Assembly: GCA_904066235.2 (NCBI GenBank)
Contig: CAJFCV020000006.1
Location: 186,001 to 250,000 of the forward strand
Source: Bursaphelenchus xylophilus
Lineage: Eukaryota > Nematoda > Chromadorea > Rhabditida > Aphelenchoididae
DNA length: 64,000 nt
Direction of reading: 5' to 3'
Of the stretch, positions 49,601 through 63,795 are shown piece after piece. How positions within the stretch are numbered: the stretch's first letter is position 1; each line of letters begins with the position of its first letter. Under the pieces are notes generated by a model. That model worked only from the letters and a program-made list of their open reading frames with translations, did not search any database and was not told where the DNA came from. A program made the translations under genes and the position numbers.

Positions 49601-51424
49601 GATTTTAGTTTTTTTCGCCTGTCCGGCGCCTATCTGCCGGTAAAGACCGAAATCGCCAGACCGAGCTTGGAAGTTAAAAAAAGTGGGTAGGAAATTGGAT
49701 AACACGACATTAGAAACATACTACAAAAAGAATTCAGTGAATATAAGCGTACTGTAAATTCTTACGACGATTTTAGTTTTTTTCGCCTGTCCGGCGCCTA
49801 TCTGCCGGTAAAGGCCGAAATCACCAGACCGAGCTTGGAAATTAAAAAACAGTGGGTAGGAAATTGGATAACACTACATTAGAAACATAATAAAAAAAGA
49901 ATTCAGTGAATATAAGCGTACTGTAAATTCTTACGACGATTTTAGTTTTTTTCGCCTGTCCGGCGCCTATCTGCCGGTAAAGGCCGAAATCACCAGACCG
50001 AGCTTGGAAATTAAAAAACAGTGGGTAGGAAATTGGATAACACTACATTAGAAACATAATAAAAAAAGAATTCAGTGAATATAAGCGTACTGTAAATTCT
50101 TACGACGATTTTAGTTTTTTTTCGCCTGTCCGGCGCCTATCTGCCGGTAAAGGCCGAAATCACCAGACCGAGCTTGGAAATTAAAAAACAGTGGGTAGGA
50201 AATTGGATAACACTACATTAGAAACATAATAAAAAAAGAATTCAGTGAATATAAGCGTACTGTAAATTCTTACGACGATTTTAGTTTTTTTTCGCCTGCC
50301 CGGCGCCTATCTGCCGGTAAAGACCGAAATCGCCAGACCGAGCTTGGAAGTTAAAAAAAAGTGGGTAGGAAATTGGATAACACTACATTAGAAACATAAT
50401 AAAAAAAGAATTCAGTGAATATAAGCGTACTGTAAATTCTTACGACGATTTTAGTTTTTTTCGCCTGTCCGGCGCCTATCTGCCGGTAAAGACCGAAATC
50501 GCCAGACCGAGCTTGGAAATTAAAAAACAGTGGGTAGGAAATTGGATAACACTACATTAGAAACATACTACAAAAAGAATTCAGTGAATATAAGTGTACT
50601 GTAAATTCTTACGACGATTTTAGTTTTTTTTCGCCTGTCCGGCGCCTATCTGCCGGTAAAGACCGAAATCGCCAGACCGAGCTTGGAAATTAAAAAACAG
50701 TGGGTAGGAAATTGGATAACACGACATTAAAAACATACTACAAAAAGAATTCAGTGAATATAAGCGTACTGTAAATTCTTACGACGATTTTAGTTTTTTT
50801 TCGCCTGTCCGGCGCCTATCTGCCGGTAAAGACCGAAATCGCCAGACCGAGCTTGGAAGTTAAAAAAAAGTGGGTAGGAAATTGGATAACACTACATTAG
50901 AAACATAATAAAAAAAGAATTCAGTGAATATAAGCGTACTGTAAATTCTTACGACGATTTTAGTTTTTTTCGCCTGTCCGGCGCCTATCTGCCGGTAAAG
51001 ACCGAAATCGCCAGACCGAGCTTGGAAATTAAAAAACAGTGGGTAGGAAATTGGATAACACTACATTAGAAACATACTACAAAAAGAATTCAGTGAATAT
51101 ATGCGTACTGTAAATTCTTACGACGATTTTAGTTTTTTTTCGCCTGTCCGGCGCCTATCTGCCGGTAAAGACCGAAATCGCCAGACCGAGCTTGGAAATT
51201 AAAAAACAGTGGGTAGGAAATTGGATAACACTACATTAGAAACATAATAAAAAAAGAATTCAGTGAATATAAGCGTACTGTAAATTCTTACGACGATTTT
51301 AGTTTTTTTCGCCTGTCCGGCGCCTATCTGCCGGTAAAGGCCGAAATCACCAGACCGAGCTTGGAAATTAAAAAACAGTGGGTAGGAAATTGGATAACAC
51401 TACATTAGAAACATAATAAAAAAA
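46680..51424 (+). repeat. Satellite array between resolved higher-order blocks
   Basis: A continuous array that holds another gcgAAtat/tataTgcg pair (47019 and 47189) and several tggaaGtt monomers. Private changes include a T-tract interrupted by C near 48763 and cctgCccggcg near 50299. No gene is visible. Confidence 0.93.
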
Positions 51425-54400
51425 GAATTCAGTGAATATAAGCGTACTGTAAATTCTTACGACGATTTTAGTTTTTTTTCGCCTGTCCGGCGCCTATCTG
51501 CCGGTAAAGACCGAAATCGCCAGACCGAGCTTGGAAGTTAAAAAAAAGTGGGTAGGAAATTGGATAACACTACATTAGAAACATAATAAAAAAAGAATTC
51601 AGTGAATATAAGCGTACTGTAAATTCTTACGACGATTTTAGTTTTTTTTCGCCTGTCCGGCGCCTATCTGCCGGTAAAGACCGAAATCGCCAGACCGAGC
51701 TTGGAAATTAAAAAACAGTGGGTAGGAAATTGGATAACACTACATTAGAAACATACTACAAAAAGAATTCAGTGAATATAAGCGTACTGTAAATTCTTAC
51801 GACGATTTTAGTTTTTTTCGCCTGTCCGGCGCCTATCTGCCGGTAAAGACCGAAATCGCCAGACCGAGCTTGGAAATTAAAAAACAGTGGGTAGGAAATT
51901 GGATAACACGACATTAAAAACATACTACAAAAAGAATTCAGTGAATATAAGCGTACTGTAAATTCTTACGACGATTTTAGTTTTTTTCGCCTGTCCGGCG
52001 CCTATCTGCCGGTAAAGACCGAAATCGCCAGACCGAGCTTGGAAGTTAAAAAAAGTGGGTAGGAAATTGGATAACACTACATTAGAAACATAATAAAAAA
52101 AGAATTCAGTGAATATAAGCGTACTGTAAATTCTTACGACGATTTTAGTTTTTTTCGCCTGTCCGGCGCCTATCTGCCGGTAAAGACCGAAATCGCCAGA
52201 CCGAGCTTGGAAATTAAAAAACAGTGGGTAGGAAATTGGATAACACTACATTAGAAACATACTACAAAAAGAATTCAGTGAATATATGCGTACTGTAAAT
52301 TCTTACGACGATTTTAGTTTTTTTCGCCTGTCCGGCGCCTATCTGCCGGTAAAGACCGAAATCGCCAGACCGAGCTTGGAAATTAAAAAACAGTGGGTAG
52401 GAAATTGGATAACACTACATTAGAAACATAATAAAAAAAGAATTCAGTGAATATAAGCGTACTGTAAATTCTTACGACGATTTTAGTTTTTTTTCGCCTG
52501 TCCGGCGCCTATCTGCCGGTAAAGGCCGAAATCACCAGACCGAGCTTGGAAATTAAAAAACAGTGGGTAGGAAATTGGATAACACTACATTAGAAACATA
52601 CTACAAAAAGAATTCAGTGAATATATGCGTACTGTAAATTCTTACGACGATTTTAGTTTTTTTTCGCCTGTCCGGCGCCTATCTGCCGGTAAAGACCGAA
52701 ATCGCCAGACCGAGCTTGGAAATTAAAAAACAGTGGGTAGGAAATTGGATAACACTACATTAGAAACATAATAAAAAAAGAATTCAGTGAATATAAGCGT
52801 ACTGTAAATTCTTACGACGATTTTAGTTTTTTTCGCCTGTCCGGCGCCTATCTGCCGGTAAAGGCCGAAATCACCAGACCGAGCTTGGAAATTAAAAAAC
52901 AGTGGGTAGGAAATTGGATAACACGACATTAGAAACATACTACAAAAAGAATTCAGTGAATATAAGCGTACTGTAAATTCTTACGACGATTTTAGTTTTT
53001 TTCGCCTGTCCGGCGCCTATCTGCCGGTAAAGGCCGAAATCACCAGACCGAGCTTGGAAATTAAAAAACAGTGGGTAGGAAATTGGATAACACGACATTA
53101 GAAACATACTACAAAAAGAATTCAGTGAATATAAGCGTACTGTAAATTCTTACGACGATTTTAGTTTTTTTTCGCCTGTCCGGCGCCTATCTGCCGGTAA
53201 AGACCGAAATCGCCAGACCGAGCTTGGAAATTAAAAAACAGTGGGTAGGAAATTGGATAACACGACATTAAAAACATACTACAAAAAGAATTCAGTGAAT
53301 ATAAGCGTACTGTAAATTCTTACGACGATTTTAGTTTTTTTCGCCTGTCCGGCGCCTATCTGCCGGTAAAGACCGAAATCGCCAGACCGAGCTTGGAAGT
53401 TAAAAAAAAGTGGGTAGGAAATTGGATAACACTACATTAGAAACATAATAAAAAAAGAATTCAGTGAATATAAGCGTACTGTAAATTCTTACGACGATTT
53501 TAGTTTTTTTCGCCTGTCCGGCGCCTATCTGCCGGTAAAGACCGAAATCGCCAGACCGAGCTTGGAAATTAAAAAACAGTGGGTAGGAAATTGGATAACA
53601 CTACATTAGAAACATACTACAAAAAGAATTCAGTGAATATATGCGTACTGTAAATTCTTACGACGATTTTAGTTTTTTTCGCCTGTCCGGCGCCTATCTG
53701 CCGGTAAAGACCGAAATCGCCAGACCGAGCTTGGAAATTAAAAAACAGTGGGTAGGAAATTGGATAACACTACATTAGAAACATAATAAAAAAAGAATTC
53801 AGTGAATATAAGCGTACTGTAAATTCTTACGACGATTTTAGTTTTTTTTCGCCTGTCCGGCGCCTATCTGCCGGTAAAGGCCGAAATCACCAGACCGAGC
53901 TTGGAAATTAAAAAACAGTGGGTAGGAAATTGGATAACACGACATTAGAAACATACTACAAAAAGAATTCAGTGAATATAAGCGTACTGTAAATTCTTAC
54001 GACGATTTTAGTTTTTTTCGCCTGTCCGGCGCCTATCTGCCGGTAAAGGCCGAAATCACCAGACCGAGCTTGGAAATTAAAAAACAGTGGGTAGGAAATT
54101 GGATAACACTACATTAGAAACATAATAAAAAAAGAATTCAGTGAATATAAGCGTACTGTAAATTCTTACGACGATTTTAGTTTTTTTCGCCTGTCCGGCG
54201 CCTATCTGCCGGTAAAGGCCGAAATCACCAGACCGAGCTTGGAAATTAAAAAACAGTGGGTAGGAAATTGGATAACACTACATTAGAAACATAATAAAAA
54301 AAGAATTCAGTGAATATAAGCGTACTGTAAATTCTTACGACGATTTTAGTTTTTTTCGCCTGTCCGGCGAATATCTGCCGGTAAAGACCGAAATCGCCAG

Positions 54401-54640
54401 ACCGAGCTTGGAAATTAAAAAACAGTGGGTAGGAAATTGGATAACACGACATTAGAAACATACTACAAAAAGAATTCAGTGAATATAAGCGTACTGTAAA
54501 TTCTTACGACGATTTTAGTTTTTTTCGCCTGTCCGGCGCCTATCTGCCGGTAAAGGCCGAAATCACCAGACCGAGCTTGGAAATTAAAAAACAGTGGGTA
54601 GGAAATTGGATAACACTACATTAGAAACATAATAAAAAAA
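51425..54640 (+). repeat. 19-monomer higher-order repeat, unit 1
   Basis: This 3,216-bp block of 19 monomers has the same succession of junction type, central type, end type and rare markers as the next block at 54641-57857. Markers include tataTgcg monomers starting at 52271, 52610 and 53626, the gcgAAtat monomer starting at 54303, attaAAAacat endings, and tggaaGtt monomers. Only T-tract lengths differ between the units in the features I scored. Confidence 0.85.
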
Positions 54641-57600
54641 GAATTCAGTGAATATAAGCGTACTGTAAATTCTTACGACGATTTTAGTTTTTTTTCGCCT
54701 GTCCGGCGCCTATCTGCCGGTAAAGACCGAAATCGCCAGACCGAGCTTGGAAGTTAAAAAAAAGTGGGTAGGAAATTGGATAACACTACATTAGAAACAT
54801 AATAAAAAAAGAATTCAGTGAATATAAGCGTACTGTAAATTCTTACGACGATTTTAGTTTTTTTCGCCTGTCCGGCGCCTATCTGCCGGTAAAGACCGAA
54901 ATCGCCAGACCGAGCTTGGAAATTAAAAAACAGTGGGTAGGAAATTGGATAACACTACATTAGAAACATACTACAAAAAGAATTCAGTGAATATAAGCGT
55001 ACTGTAAATTCTTACGACGATTTTAGTTTTTTTTCGCCTGTCCGGCGCCTATCTGCCGGTAAAGACCGAAATCGCCAGACCGAGCTTGGAAATTAAAAAA
55101 CAGTGGGTAGGAAATTGGATAACACGACATTAAAAACATACTACAAAAAGAATTCAGTGAATATAAGCGTACTGTAAATTCTTACGACGATTTTAGTTTT
55201 TTCGCCTGTCCGGCGCCTATCTGCCGGTAAAGACCGAAATCGCCAGACCGAGCTTGGAAGTTAAAAAAAGTGGGTAGGAAATTGGATAACACTACATTAG
55301 AAACATAATAAAAAAAGAATTCAGTGAATATAAGCGTACTGTAAATTCTTACGACGATTTTAGTTTTTTTCGCCTGTCCGGCGCCTATCTGCCGGTAAAG
55401 ACCGAAATCGCCAGACCGAGCTTGGAAATTAAAAAACAGTGGGTAGGAAATTGGATAACACTACATTAGAAACATACTACAAAAAGAATTCAGTGAATAT
55501 ATGCGTACTGTAAATTCTTACGACGATTTTAGTTTTTTTTCGCCTGTCCGGCGCCTATCTGCCGGTAAAGACCGAAATCGCCAGACCGAGCTTGGAAATT
55601 AAAAAACAGTGGGTAGGAAATTGGATAACACTACATTAGAAACATAATAAAAAAAGAATTCAGTGAATATAAGCGTACTGTAAATTCTTACGACGATTTT
55701 AGTTTTTTTTCGCCTGTCCGGCGCCTATCTGCCGGTAAAGGCCGAAATCACCAGACCGAGCTTGGAAATTAAAAAACAGTGGGTAGGAAATTGGATAACA
55801 CTACATTAGAAACATACTACAAAAAGAATTCAGTGAATATATGCGTACTGTAAATTCTTACGACGATTTTAGTTTTTTTCGCCTGTCCGGCGCCTATCTG
55901 CCGGTAAAGACCGAAATCGCCAGACCGAGCTTGGAAATTAAAAAACAGTGGGTAGGAAATTGGATAACACTACATTAGAAACATAATAAAAAAAGAATTC
56001 AGTGAATATAAGCGTACTGTAAATTCTTACGACGATTTTAGTTTTTTTCGCCTGTCCGGCGCCTATCTGCCGGTAAAGGCCGAAATCACCAGACCGAGCT
56101 TGGAAATTAAAAAACAGTGGGTAGGAAATTGGATAACACGACATTAGAAACATACTACAAAAAGAATTCAGTGAATATAAGCGTACTGTAAATTCTTACG
56201 ACGATTTTAGTTTTTTTTCGCCTGTCCGGCGCCTATCTGCCGGTAAAGGCCGAAATCACCAGACCGAGCTTGGAAATTAAAAAACAGTGGGTAGGAAATT
56301 GGATAACACGACATTAGAAACATACTACAAAAAGAATTCAGTGAATATAAGCGTACTGTAAATTCTTACGACGATTTTAGTTTTTTTCGCCTGTCCGGCG
56401 CCTATCTGCCGGTAAAGACCGAAATCGCCAGACCGAGCTTGGAAATTAAAAAACAGTGGGTAGGAAATTGGATAACACGACATTAAAAACATACTACAAA
56501 AAGAATTCAGTGAATATAAGCGTACTGTAAATTCTTACGACGATTTTAGTTTTTTTCGCCTGTCCGGCGCCTATCTGCCGGTAAAGACCGAAATCGCCAG
56601 ACCGAGCTTGGAAGTTAAAAAAAGTGGGTAGGAAATTGGATAACACTACATTAGAAACATAATAAAAAAAGAATTCAGTGAATATAAGCGTACTGTAAAT
56701 TCTTACGACGATTTTAGTTTTTTTCGCCTGTCCGGCGCCTATCTGCCGGTAAAGACCGAAATCGCCAGACCGAGCTTGGAAATTAAAAAACAGTGGGTAG
56801 GAAATTGGATAACACTACATTAGAAACATACTACAAAAAGAATTCAGTGAATATATGCGTACTGTAAATTCTTACGACGATTTTAGTTTTTTTTCGCCTG
56901 TCCGGCGCCTATCTGCCGGTAAAGACCGAAATCGCCAGACCGAGCTTGGAAATTAAAAAACAGTGGGTAGGAAATTGGATAACACTACATTAGAAACATA
57001 ATAAAAAAAGAATTCAGTGAATATAAGCGTACTGTAAATTCTTACGACGATTTTAGTTTTTTTTCGCCTGTCCGGCGCCTATCTGCCGGTAAAGGCCGAA
57101 ATCACCAGACCGAGCTTGGAAATTAAAAAACAGTGGGTAGGAAATTGGATAACACGACATTAGAAACATACTACAAAAAGAATTCAGTGAATATAAGCGT
57201 ACTGTAAATTCTTACGACGATTTTAGTTTTTTTTCGCCTGTCCGGCGCCTATCTGCCGGTAAAGGCCGAAATCACCAGACCGAGCTTGGAAATTAAAAAA
57301 CAGTGGGTAGGAAATTGGATAACACTACATTAGAAACATAATAAAAAAAGAATTCAGTGAATATAAGCGTACTGTAAATTCTTACGACGATTTTAGTTTT
57401 TTTTCGCCTGTCCGGCGCCTATCTGCCGGTAAAGGCCGAAATCACCAGACCGAGCTTGGAAATTAAAAAACAGTGGGTAGGAAATTGGATAACACTACAT
57501 TAGAAACATAATAAAAAAAGAATTCAGTGAATATAAGCGTACTGTAAATTCTTACGACGATTTTAGTTTTTTTCGCCTGTCCGGCGAATATCTGCCGGTA

Positions 57601-57857
57601 AAGACCGAAATCGCCAGACCGAGCTTGGAAATTAAAAAACAGTGGGTAGGAAATTGGATAACACGACATTAGAAACATACTACAAAAAGAATTCAGTGAA
57701 TATAAGCGTACTGTAAATTCTTACGACGATTTTAGTTTTTTTCGCCTGTCCGGCGCCTATCTGCCGGTAAAGGCCGAAATCACCAGACCGAGCTTGGAAA
57801 TTAAAAAACAGTGGGTAGGAAATTGGATAACACTACATTAGAAACATAATAAAAAAA
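54641..57857 (+). repeat. 19-monomer higher-order repeat, unit 2
   Basis: This second 3.22-kb copy directly follows unit 1. The marker monomers start at 55486, 55826 and 56840 (tataTgcg) and 57520 (gcgAAtat), each 3,214-3,217 bp after its partner. After 57857 the order departs from unit 1, so the tandem duplication appears to end here. Confidence 0.85.
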
Positions 57858-60059
57858 GAATTCAGTGAATATAAGCGTACTGTAAATTCTTACGACGATT
57901 TTAGTTTTTTTCGCCTGTCCGGCGAATATCTGCCGGTAAAGACCGAAATCGCCAGACCGAGCTTGGAAATTAAAAAACAGTGGGTAGGAAATTGGATAAC
58001 ACTACATTAGAAACATACTACAAAAAGAATTCAGTGAATATATGCGTACTGTAAATTCTTACGACGATTTTAGTTTTTTTTCGCCTGTCCGGCGCCTATC
58101 TGCCGGTAAAGACCGAAATCGCCAGAGCGAGCTTGGAAATTAAAAAACAGTGGGTAGGAAATTGGATAACACGACATTAGAAACATACTACAAAAAGAAT
58201 TCAGTGAATATAAGCGTACTGTAAATTCTTACGACGATTTTAGTTTTTTTCGCCTGTCCGGCGCCTATCTGCCGGTAAAGACCGAAATCGCCAGACCGAG
58301 CTTGGAAATTAAAAAACAGTGGGTAGGAAATTGGATAACACTACATTAGAAACATACTACAAAAAGAATTTAGTGAATATAAGCGTACTGTAAATTCTTA
58401 CGACGATTTTAGTTTTTTTTCGCCTGTCCGGCGCCTATCTGCCGGTAAAGGCCGAAATCACCAGACCGAGCTTAAAAATTAAAAAACAGTGGGTAGGAAA
58501 TTGGATAACACTACATTAGAAACATACTACAAAAAGAATTTAGTGAATATATGCGTACTGTAAATTCTTACGACGATTTTAGTTTTTTTCGCCTGTCCGG
58601 CGCCTATCTGCCGGTAAAGACCGAAATCGCCAGACCGAGCTTGGAAATTAAAAAACAGTGGGTAGGAAATTGGATAACACGACATTAGAAACATACTACA
58701 AAAAGAATTTAGTGAATATAAGCGTACTGTAAATTCTTACGACGATTTTAGTTTTTTTCGCCTGTCCGGCGCCTATCTGCCGGTAAAGGCCGAAATCACC
58801 AGACCGAGCTTAAAAATTAAAAAACAGTGGGTAGGAAATTGGATAACACTACATTAGAAACATAATAAAAAAAGAATTCAGTGAATATAAGCGTACTGTA
58901 AATTCTTACGACGATTTTAGTTTTTTTCGCCTGTCCGGCGAATATCTGCCGGTAAAGACCGAAATCGCCAGACCGAGCTTGGAAATTAAAAAACAGTGGG
59001 TAGGAAATTGGATAACACTACATTAGAAACATACTACAAAAAGAATTCAGTGAATATATGCGTACTGTAAATTCTTACGACGATTTTAGTTTTTTTTCGC
59101 CTGTCCGGCGCCTATCTGCCGGTAAAGACCGAAATCGCCAGAGCGAGCTTGGAAATTAAAAAACAGTGGGTAGGAAATTGGATAACACGACATTAGAAAC
59201 ATACTACAAAAAGAATTCAGTGAATATAAGCGTACTGTAAATTCTTACGACGATTTTAGTTTTTTTCGCCTGTCCGGCGCCTATCTGCCGGTAAAGGCCG
59301 AAATCACCAGACCGAGCTTGGAAATTAAAAAACAGTGGGTAGGAAATTGGATAACACTACATTAGAAACATAATAAAAAAAGAATTCAGTGAATATAAGC
59401 GTACTGTAAATTCTTACGACGATTTTAGTTTTTTTTCGCCTGTCCGGCGCCTATCTGCCGGTAAAGGCCGAAATCACCAGACCGAGCTTAAAAATTAAAA
59501 AACAGTGGGTAGGAAATTGGATAACACTACATTAGAAACATAATAAAAAAAGAATTCAGTGAATATAAGCGTACTGTAAATTCTTACGACGATTTTAGTT
59601 TTTTTTCGCCTGTCCGGCGAATATCTGCCGGTAAAGACCGAAATCGCCAGACCGAGCTTGGAAATTAAAAAACAGTGGGTAGGAAATTGGATAACACTAC
59701 ATTAGAAACATACTACAAAAAGAATTCAGTGAATATATGCGTACTGTAAATTCTTACGACGATTTTAGTTTTTTTCGCCTGTCCGGCGCCTATCTGCCGG
59801 TAAAGACCGAAATCGCCAGAGCGAGCTTGGAAATTAAAAAACAGTGGGTAGGAAATTGGATAACACGACATTAGAAACATACTACAAAAAGAATTCAGTG
59901 AATATAAGCGTACTGTAAATTCTTACGACGATTTTAGTTTTTTTCGCCTGTCCGGCGCCTATCTGCCGGTAAAGGCCGAAATCACCAGACCGAGCTTGGA
60001 AATTAAAAAACAGTGGGTAGGAAATTGGATAACACTACATTAGAAACATAATAAAAAAA
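57858..60059 (+). repeat. Satellite block with a repeated two-monomer module
   Basis: A gcgAAtat monomer followed by a tataTgcg monomer with gagcgagc occurs at 57858, 58874 and 59552, separated by 6 and then 4 monomers. Three neighbouring monomers have lost the EcoRI site (gaattT at 58366, 58536 and 58705). Three have cttAAaaatt in place of cttggaaatt (near 58472, 58809 and 59488). Confidence 0.8.
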
Positions 60060-63000
60060 GAATTCAGTGAATATAAGCGTACTGTAAATTCTTACGACGA
60101 TTTTAGTTTTTTTTCGCCTGTCCGGCGCCTATCTGCCGGTAAAAACCGAAATCGCCAGACCGAGCTTGGAAATTAAAAAACAGTGGGTAGGAAATTGGAT
60201 AACACGACATTAGAAACATACTACAAAAAGAATTCAGTGAATATAAGCGTAGTGTAAATTCTTACGACGATTTTAGTTTTTTTTCGCCTGTCCGGCGCCT
60301 ATCTGCCGGTAAAGGCCGAAATCACCAGACCGAGCTTGGAAATAAAAAAACAGTGGGTAGGAAATTGGATAACACTACATTAGAAACATAATAAAAAAAG
60401 AATTCGGTGAATATAAGCGTACTGTAAATTCTTACGACGATTTTAGTTTTTTTCGCCTGTCCGGCGCCTATCTGCCGGTAAAGGCCGAAATCACCAGACC
60501 GAGCTTGGAAATTAAAAAACAGTGGGTAGGAAATTGGATAACACTACATTAGAAACATAATAAAAAAAGAATTCAGTGAATATAAGCGTACTGTAAATTC
60601 TTACGACGATTTTAGTTTTTTTTCGCCTGTCCGGCGCCTATCTGCCGGTAAAGGCCGAAATCACCAGACCGAGCTTGGAAATTAAAAAACAGTGGGTAGG
60701 AAATTGGATAACACGACATTAGAAACATACTACAAAAAGAATTCAGTGAATATAAGCGTACTGTAAATTCTTACGACGATTTTAGTTTTTTTTTCGCCTG
60801 TCCGGCGCCTATCTGCCGGTAAAGGCCGAAATCACCAGACCGAGCTTGGAAATTAAAAAACAGTGGGTAGGAAATTGGATAACACTACATTAGAAACATA
60901 ATAAAAAAAGAATTCAGTGAATATAAGCGTACTGTAAATTCTTACGACGATTTTAGTTTTTTTTCGCCTGTCCGGCGCCTATCTGCCGGTAAAGGCCGAA
61001 ATCACCAGACCGAGCTTGGAAATTAAAAAACAGTGGGTAGGAAATTGGATAACACTACATTAGAAACATACTACAAAAAGAATTCAGTGAATATATGCGT
61101 ACTGTAAATTCTTACGACGATTTTAGTTTTTTTTCGCCTGTCCGGCGCCTATCTGCCGGTAAAGACCGAAATCGCCAGAGCGAGCTTGGAAATTAAAAAA
61201 CAGTGGGTAGGAAATTGGATAACACGACATTAGAAACATACTACAAAAAGAATTCAGTGAATATAAGCGTACTGTAAATTCTTACGACGATTTTAGTTTT
61301 TTTTCGCCTGTCCGGCGCCTATCTGCCGGTAAAGGCCGAAATCACCAGACCGAGCTTGGAAATTAAAAAACAGTGGGTAGGAAATTGGATAACACGACAT
61401 TAGAAACATACTACAAAAAGAATTCAGTGAATATAAGCGTACTGTAAATTCTTACGACGATTTTAGTTTTTTTTCGCCTGTCCGGCGCCTATCTGCCGGT
61501 AAAGGCCGAAATCACCAGACCGAGCTTGGAAATTAAAAAACAGTGGGTAGGAAATTGGATAACACTACATTAGAAACATAATAAAAAAAGAATTCAGTGA
61601 ATATAAGCGTACTGTAAATTCTTACGACGATTTTAGTTTTTTTTCGCCTGTCCGGCGCCTATCTGCCGGTAAAGGCCGAAATCACCAGACCGAGCTTGGA
61701 AATTAAAAAACAGTGGGTAGGAAATTGGATAACACTACATTAGAAACATAATAAAAAAAGAATTCAGTGAATATAAGCGTACTGTAAATTCTTACGACGA
61801 TTTTAGTTTTTTTTTCGCCTGTCCGGCGCCTATCTGCCGGTAAAAACCGAAATCGCCAGACCGAGCTTGGAAATTAAAAAACAGTGGGTAGGAAATTGGA
61901 TAACACGACATTAGAAACATACTACAAAAAGAATTCAGTGAATATAAGCGTAGTGTAAATTCTTACGACGATTTTAGTTTTTTTCGCCTGTCCGGCGCCT
62001 ATCTGCCGGTAAAGGCCGAAATCACCAGACCGAGCTTGGAAATAAAAAAACAGTGGGTAGGAAATTGGATAACACTACATTAGAAACATAATAAAAAAAG
62101 AATTCGGTGAATATAAGCGTACTGTAAATTCTTACGACGATTTTAGTTTTTTTTCGCCTGTCCGGCGCCTATCTGCCGGTAAAGGCCGAAATCACCAGAC
62201 CGAGCTTGGAAATTAAAAAACAGTGGGTAGGAAATTGGATAACACTACATTAGAAACATAATAAAAAAAGAATTCAGTGAATATAAGCGTACTGTAAATT
62301 CTTACGACGATTTTAGTTTTTTCGCCTGTCCGGCGCCTATCTGCCGGTAAAGGCCGAAATCACCAGACCGAGCTTGGAAATTAAAAAACAGTGGGTAGGA
62401 AATTGGATAACACGACATTAGAAACATACTACAAAAAGAATTCAGTGAATATAAGCGTACTGTAAATTCTTACGACGATTTTAGTTTTTTTTCGCCTGTC
62501 CGGCGCCTATCTGCCGGTAAAGGCCGAAATCACCAGACCGAGCTTGGAAATTAAAAAACAGTGGGTAGGAAATTGGATAACACTACATTAGAAACATAAT
62601 AAAAAAAGAATTCAGTGAATATAAGCGTACTGTAAATTCTTACGACGATTTTAGTTTTTTTCGCCTGTCCGGCGCCTATCTGCCGGTAAAGGCCGAAATC
62701 ACCAGACCGAGCTTGGAAATTAAAAAACAGTGGGTAGGAAATTGGATAACACTACATTAGAAACATAATAAAAAAAGAATTCAGTGAATATAAGCGTACT
62801 GTAAATTCTTACGACGATTTTAGTTTTTTTCGCCTGTCCGGCGCCTATCTGCCGGTAAAAACCGAAATCGCCAGACCGAGCTTGGAAATTAAAAAACAGT
62901 GGGTAGGAAATTGGATAACACGACATTAGAAACATACTACAAAAAGAATTCAGTGAATATAAGCGTAGTGTAAATTCTTACGACGATTTTAGTTTTTTTC

Positions 63001-63795
63001 GCCTGTCCGGCGCCTATCTGCCGGTAAAGGCCGAAATCACCAGACCGAGCTTGGAAATAAAAAAACAGTGGGTAGGAAATTGGATAACACTACATTAGAA
63101 ACATAATAAAAAAAGAATTCGGTGAATATAAGCGTACTGTAAATTCTTACGACGATTTTAGTTTTTTTTCGCCTGTCCGGCGCCTATCTGCCGGTAAAGG
63201 CCGAAATCACCAGACCGAGCTTGGAAATTAAAAAACAGTGGGTAGGAAATTGGATAACACTACATTAGAAACATAATAAAAAAAGAATTCAGTGAATATA
63301 AGCGTACTGTAAATTCTTACGACGATTTTAGTTTTTTTTCGCCTGTCCGGCGCCTATCTGCCGGTAAAGGCCGAAATCACCAGACCGAGCTTGGAAATTA
63401 AAAAACAGTGGGTAGGAAATTGGATAACACGACATTAGAAACATACTACAAAAAGAATTCAGTGAATATAAGCGTACTGTAAATTCTTACGACGATTTTA
63501 GTTTTTTTTTCGCCTGTCCGGCGCCTATCTGCCGGTAAAGGCCGAAATCACCAGACCGAGCTTGGAAATTAAAAAACAGTGGGTAGGAAATTGGATAACA
63601 CTACATTAGAAACATAATAAAAAAAGAATTCAGTGAATATAAGCGTACTGTAAATTCTTACGACGATTTTAGTTTTTTTTCGCCTGTCCGGCGCCTATCT
63701 GCCGGTAAAGGCCGAAATCACCAGACCGAGCTTGGAAATTAAAAAACAGTGGGTAGGAAATTGGATAACACTACATTAGAAACATAATAAAAAAA
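60060..63795 (+). repeat. 6-monomer higher-order repeat with a 10-monomer relative
   Basis: A six-monomer string is marked by four consecutive rare changes: gtaaaAaccg, then gcgtaGtgt, with aaatAaaaaaacag in that same monomer, then gaattcGgtg. It starts at 60060, 61760 and 62777. The last two units are consecutive, about 1,017-1,019 bp each. The first is followed by four extra monomers before the next unit, making a 10-mer of 1,700 bp. Confidence 0.85.
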
